Below are positions 61,111-64,000 of a stretch of DNA of 64,000 nt, one piece after another. This DNA is from Ardenticatenales bacterium (GTDB lineage: Bacteria > Chloroflexota > Anaerolineae > Ardenticatenales > Ardenticatenaceae). The notes beneath the pieces are model-generated. The model ran no database searches and was not told the origin of the DNA. It was given only the letters and a program-made list of their open reading frames with translations. The stretch's first letter is position 1, and each line of letters begins with the position of its first letter. A program made the translations under genes and the position numbers. The stretch is from assembly GCA_020634795.1 (NCBI GenBank), contig JACKAZ010000002.1:248001-312000 (forward strand). The letters are read 5' to 3'.

Positions 61111-61644
61111 ATGGAACGTTACGTCATTCTGCTGCGAGGCGTCATGCCCACTGGAAGAAACAGCGTGCCGATGGCTCCGCTGCGTGCGGCGCTACGTGCA
61201 GCGGGCCTTCACGATGTCGTCAGCTACATCCAAAGTGGCAACATCGTCGCCCGCTCTGACTTGGCACAGGGCGCGTTGGAGCAGTTGGTGCATCAGCTCA
61301 TCCAACGAGAGTTTGGGGGCGAGTTGACTATCGTGGCTCGCACGGCCAGTCAGTTCCATATGATCTTTCAACGCAACCCCTATCCGGAGATCGACCGAAA
61401 ACGCATCTATTTTACGCTGCTCGCAGAGCGAGCGGTGCCTGAGCGTATTGAGGCGTTGCAGGCACGCGACATCGCACCCGATGAACTGCAATTGATCGAC
61501 GGTGTGATTTATCTTCGGTACGCAACACAGCTTAGCCATTCGCCGGTGAACAACAACGCGCTCGAGCGGTGGCTGAAGGTCGCGGCCACAACTCGTAACT
61601 ACAACACGATGGAAAAACTGGTCCACCTGAGCACGGAGCACTAA
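61111..61644 (+). CDS. DUF1697-family protein
   Basis: A 177-residue soluble protein with the DUF1697 layout: YVILLRGV..GRNSVPMAPLRAALRAAGL, YIQSGNIVA, and the C-terminal NNALERWLKVAATTRNYNTMEKL. The family is widespread and uncharacterised. The start at 61111 (MERYVILLRG) is preferred to the frame from 61075. It leads a run of three same-strand genes with gaps of 7 and 5 bp. Confidence 0.9.
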   Translation: MERYVILLRGVMPTGRNSVPMAPLRAALRAAGLHDVVSYIQSGNIVARSDLAQGALEQLVHQLIQREFGGELTIVARTASQFHMIFQRNPYPEIDRKRIYFTLLAERAVPERIEALQARDIAPDELQLIDGVIYLRYATQLSHSPVNNNALERWLKVAATTRNYNTMEKLVHLSTEH

Positions 61645-61651
61645 CACACGC

Positions 61652-62104
61652 ATGGAACATATTTTGGAATCCGAATTGGCGTTGCCACTGCCCATCGACG
61701 AGGTCTTCCCCTTCTTCGCCGAGCCGGAAAATCTGGAACGAATCACGCCGAACAGCATGCGCTTCAACATCATCACGCCGCCCCCGATCACGATGAAACG
61801 GGGCGCGCTGATCGATTACAAACTGTCGCTTTTCGGGATCCCGTTCAAATGGAAGACGGAGATCACGCGCTACGAACCGCCCTATGTTTTCGTCGACGAA
61901 CAGCTCAAGGGACCGTACAAGCTTTGGGTTCATACCCATACCTTCGAGCCAACCGACAGAGGGACGTTGATCAAGGATCACGTCCGCTACCAACTGCCCC
62001 TCAGCCCGCTGGGTGACATCGTACACCCCATTGTGCGCCGTCAGTTGAACCAAATCTTCAGCTTCCGCCGACGGGCAGTGACCGAAGCTCTGATGGGTGG
62101 CTAA
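61652..62104 (+). CDS. SRPBCC-fold (START-like) ligand-binding protein
   Basis: A 150-residue protein typical of the SRPBCC/CPBP ligand-binding family: ESELALPLPIDEVFPFFAEPENLERITP at the start, YKLSLFGIPFKWKTEITRYEPPYVFVDEQ.. in the sheet and a C-terminal helix (RQLNQIFSFRRRAV). These proteins often accompany epimerases or bind small lipids; the partner is unknown here. It lies 7 bp after the DUF1697 gene. Confidence 0.88.
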   Translation: MEHILESELALPLPIDEVFPFFAEPENLERITPNSMRFNIITPPPITMKRGALIDYKLSLFGIPFKWKTEITRYEPPYVFVDEQLKGPYKLWVHTHTFEPTDRGTLIKDHVRYQLPLSPLGDIVHPIVRRQLNQIFSFRRRAVTEALMGG

Positions 62105-62109
62105 GCGTG

Positions 62110-62619
62110 ATGTCAGAGAGACCACAGGACAAAGCGTCGCTCCTGACCCAAATGGAGCAGTCGTGGCAGTCGCTGACGACGCTTTTGGACGGCGTGAGCG
62201 ACGATAGGAAAAGGGCCGCCCGCGACGAGGCGGGCTGGACGGTAAAAGACCATCTGGTTCACCTGACCGCATGGATGCGTTCGGTGCTTTTCATGCTCCG
62301 TGGCGAGCCGCGCCATGCAGGGTTGGCCATCGCGCAATCGTTGTATGACAGCGGAGAGATCGACGCGATCAACGCGGCCATCGTGGCGGCGGGCGACGGG
62401 CTGACCCTGCCCGACGCGGTCGCCGCCCTGGCCGAGATGCAACGCCGGCTCGTTGCTGTCGTCCGCGCCACCCCCGACGAGCAGTTGCAACGGACGTACA
62501 GTGACTTTTTCCCCAATGAGCCGGGCGATGAGCGGCTGGCGTTGGATGTGGTGTGGGGCAACAGCGCCTTCCACCTCCACGAGCATGTCGAGTGGATGGC
62601 GGCGTGGCTCGTCGAATAG
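62110..62619 (+). CDS. DinB-like four-helix protein (ClbS/mycothiol-type superfamily)
   Basis: A 169-residue protein with a DinB/ClbS layout: DEAGWTVKDHLVHLTAWM at the first helix junction (two His) and NSAFHLHEHVEWMAAWL at the end (further His), suited to metal binding. It is unrelated in detail to the triplicated DinB at 21977-25114 but of the same fold class. The GTG at 62107 immediately precedes the ATG; I use the ATG. Last of the three-gene run. Confidence 0.82.
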   Translation: MSERPQDKASLLTQMEQSWQSLTTLLDGVSDDRKRAARDEAGWTVKDHLVHLTAWMRSVLFMLRGEPRHAGLAIAQSLYDSGEIDAINAAIVAAGDGLTLPDAVAALAEMQRRLVAVVRATPDEQLQRTYSDFFPNEPGDERLALDVVWGNSAFHLHEHVEWMAAWLVE

Positions 62620-62816
62620 CGGCGGGTGACGGGAGAGAGAGAGGCTGCGTCCAAGCGCGCCGCTGCGATCAACGGGGGAGGGGCCGCATGGGAAGCCTAG
62701 CCGAGCAGTGATTGCACGTTGCAATCGGGGTCTCCCCGATTCGCGATTCGTGATGAAGGGCAGACAGGGGGCTTTACGCAAACTGGGGTGCCTTTGCCCC
62801 CGCCCCATCCGCCGCC

Positions 62817-62844
62817 TTGACCTCCTGCCAAGAGCCTGTACAAT
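62817..62844 (+). promoter_or_regulatory. Promoter for a possibly leaderless mRNA
   Basis: TTGACC and TACAAT are separated by 16 bp. The ATG of the next gene lies only 8 bp after the -10 box, so the transcript would begin at or within a base or two of the start codon. Confidence 0.55.
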
Positions 62845-62851
62845 CGCTGGC

Positions 62852-64000
62852 ATGAAATTACAACACATCCTTTCATCCGTTGGCAGGCGCGGGGGGTGGT
62901 TGTTGCCTCTGCTACTTCTTCTGTTGTTGCTCATTCCGCTGACCGCCCAGGCGCAAAACCCCTATCCCCCTTCGCCGCCACCCCCGATGGCGGACAGCCG
63001 CTTCGGTGCGGTCGAGGCGTACGATGCGCCCCACATCGCCAAAGCGGCAGGTGTAGGCTGGGGACGTGTGATCTTCTGGTGGCATCAGATGCAGCCCACC
63101 GGCCCCAACGACTGGAACCCGCACTATTTCCCCGACGGCCAGATGAATAACGAGCTGGCCGAGGGGCGGGAATTGGTCGGGCTACTGGCGGGAACCCCCG
63201 CGTGGGCCAGCGACAGCGGCAGCGTGCGGGCCGTGCCCAGTGGTCTCTACTTGCCCTACGACGACCCCAACAACCTGTGGGGCAACTTCGTTTATAAAAT
63301 GGCCGATTACTACGCGGGCAAGATCGACCGTTGGGTGATTTGGAACGAGCCGGACGTCTGGGACGACAGTCACCCCGGCAAAACATGGGAGGGGACGGTC
63401 GAGGACTTCGTCCAACTGCAGAAGGTGGCCTACCAAGCGGCCCACGCTGCCAACCCGAACGTCAAGCTTCACCTCGCCGCCACCACCTACTGGTGGGATG
63501 TCCAATATGGCCGTCCGCTCTACATTCGAGGGCTGTTGGATGCGATCAATGCCGAGCCAGAGGCGGCTGCCAACAACCACTTCTTCGATGTCGGCACCTT
63601 CCACATCTATTTCCATCCGGATCAGGTCTATGAGCTGACCAAGCTCTACCGCGATATCTTCGACGAGAAGGGCTTTGCCGACAAACCGTTGTGGATCAAC
63701 GAAACCAACGCTCCCCCGTCGGAGGATCCGTTGCATCCCGCGCCGGGCTTGCTCTTCGATGTCACGTTGGAAGATCAGAGCTACTTCCTGATGCAAGCGT
63801 GGGCGGGGGGCTTGGCGGCGGGCGCGGAACGGATCTCACTCTACAAGACGCGGGACGAACGCTCCCTGCCGATCGGCGTCGAACCGTACGGCCTGATGCG
63901 TAAAGATGGCTCGGTCCGCCCCGTCTTCTGGACCTACCGCACGCTCGTCACCTACCTTTCCGGCTACCAGAGCGCCGAGATGCACCGCGAGGGATGGGCG
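62852..64000 (+). CDS. Secreted glycosidase-like protein (GH-A fold), 3'-truncated by the window edge
   Basis: At least 383 codons, open to the last base. A signal peptide (GWLLPLLLLLLLLIPLTAQAQ) is followed by a Pro-rich stretch and a barrel-like domain: GRVIFWWHQMQPTGPNDWNP, LLAGTPAWAS, VIWNEPDVWDD with the probable acid/base Glu166, and LWINETNAP with the probable nucleophile near Glu284. It resembles the lipoprotein at 39950 in layout but lacks a lipobox. Substrate unknown. There is no Shine-Dalgarno; the promoter sits so close that initiation is probably leaderless. Confidence 0.82.
   Translation, partial: MKLQHILSSVGRRGGWLLPLLLLLLLLIPLTAQAQNPYPPSPPPPMADSRFGAVEAYDAPHIAKAAGVGWGRVIFWWHQMQPTGPNDWNPHYFPDGQMNNELAEGRELVGLLAGTPAWASDSGSVRAVPSGLYLPYDDPNNLWGNFVYKMADYYAGKIDRWVIWNEPDVWDDSHPGKTWEGTVEDFVQLQKVAYQAAHAANPNVKLHLAATTYWWDVQYGRPLYIRGLLDAINAEPEAAANNHFFDVGTFHIYFHPDQVYELTKLYRDIFDEKGFADKPLWINETNAPPSEDPLHPAPGLLFDVTLEDQSYFLMQAWAGGLAAGAERISLYKTRDERSLPIGVEPYGLMRKDGSVRPVFWTYRTLVTYLSGYQSAEMHREGWA

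Noticed and set aside
1..64000. tRNA, rRNA or other known structured RNA genes, prophage or IS elements
   Set aside because: I looked for tRNA T-loop patterns, transposase or integrase motifs and terminal inverted repeats and found none; a covariance-model scan would be needed to be certain.

Overview
The window is GC-rich, gene-dense bacterial chromosome with no tRNA, rRNA, CRISPR array, transposase or phage gene that I can recognise. It looks like Chloroflexota (Anaerolineae/Caldilineae-like). This is an inference from gene style: lipoproteins and a kinase with long Pro/Thr/Ala linkers, surface proteases with a C-terminal helix plus RRRQ tail, family-39-like membrane glycosyltransferases, a fused E1/E2 2-oxoglutarate enzyme and many intergenic short tandem repeats. 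Codon use looks uniform and most genes are housekeeping or cell-surface.

Layout. 1-7.4 kb: a 5'-truncated surface metalloprotease, a secreted unknown, an ANKH/MATE-like membrane protein with a DUF1992 protein, a SUI1 factor, carboxypeptidase Taq and an acyl-ACP desaturase. 7.4-14.3 kb: nhaA and type 2 IPP isomerase, then the 1242-residue E1/E2 2-oxoglutarate enzyme. 14.3-20.4 kb: a Ser/Thr kinase divergent from an FHA/winged-helix regulator, followed by two paralogous beta-propeller lipoproteins. 20.4-26.7 kb: a PLP transsulfuration enzyme, a small protein, and a perfect tandem triplication (1329 bp x 3) of a DinB gene plus a dienelactone-hydrolase gene, then a DUF4126 protein. 26.8-34.2 kb: ftsH, a repeat-rich gap, a 5'-3' exonuclease coupled to an orphan Phd antitoxin, homocysteine methyltransferase and formate-THF ligase. 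34.3-43.9 kb: LysM protein, MurA, cystathionine beta-synthase, a glycosidase-like lipoprotein and a coupled GT39-like enzyme. 44-49 kb: DUF1684, nicotinamidase, a reprolysin-like protease, a DCC-family thiol oxidoreductase whose two catalytic Cys codons are both TGA, and MscL. 49.4-57.3 kb: cytochrome P450, two EndoIII-like glycosylases around a lipoprotein, a broken ClbS-like gene, a possible divergent macrodomain protein, a GNAT and a large catalase. 57.6-64 kb: type III polyketide synthase with a coupled flavin oxidoreductase, a convergent methyltransferase, a three-gene DUF1697/SRPBCC/DinB run and a glycosidase-like gene running off the end.

How the genes fit together. Sulfur and one-carbon genes (transsulfuration enzyme, CBS, homocysteine methyltransferase, formate-THF ligase) are scattered over 20 kb. 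Envelope genes (MurA, LysM, GT39, glycosidase-like and propeller lipoproteins, proteases) dominate the middle. The kinase/FHA-regulator pair looks like a phospho-threonine signalling unit.

The most notable observation is at 48002-48385: two in-frame TGA codons sit exactly at both cysteines of the DCC-family CxxC motif and a bacterial SECIS-like hairpin follows directly, so this is a candidate UxxU selenoprotein that ordinary gene calling would truncate. Second is the 1329-bp triplication, whose breakpoint falls inside a Shine-Dalgarno sequence and creates in-frame chimeric starts.
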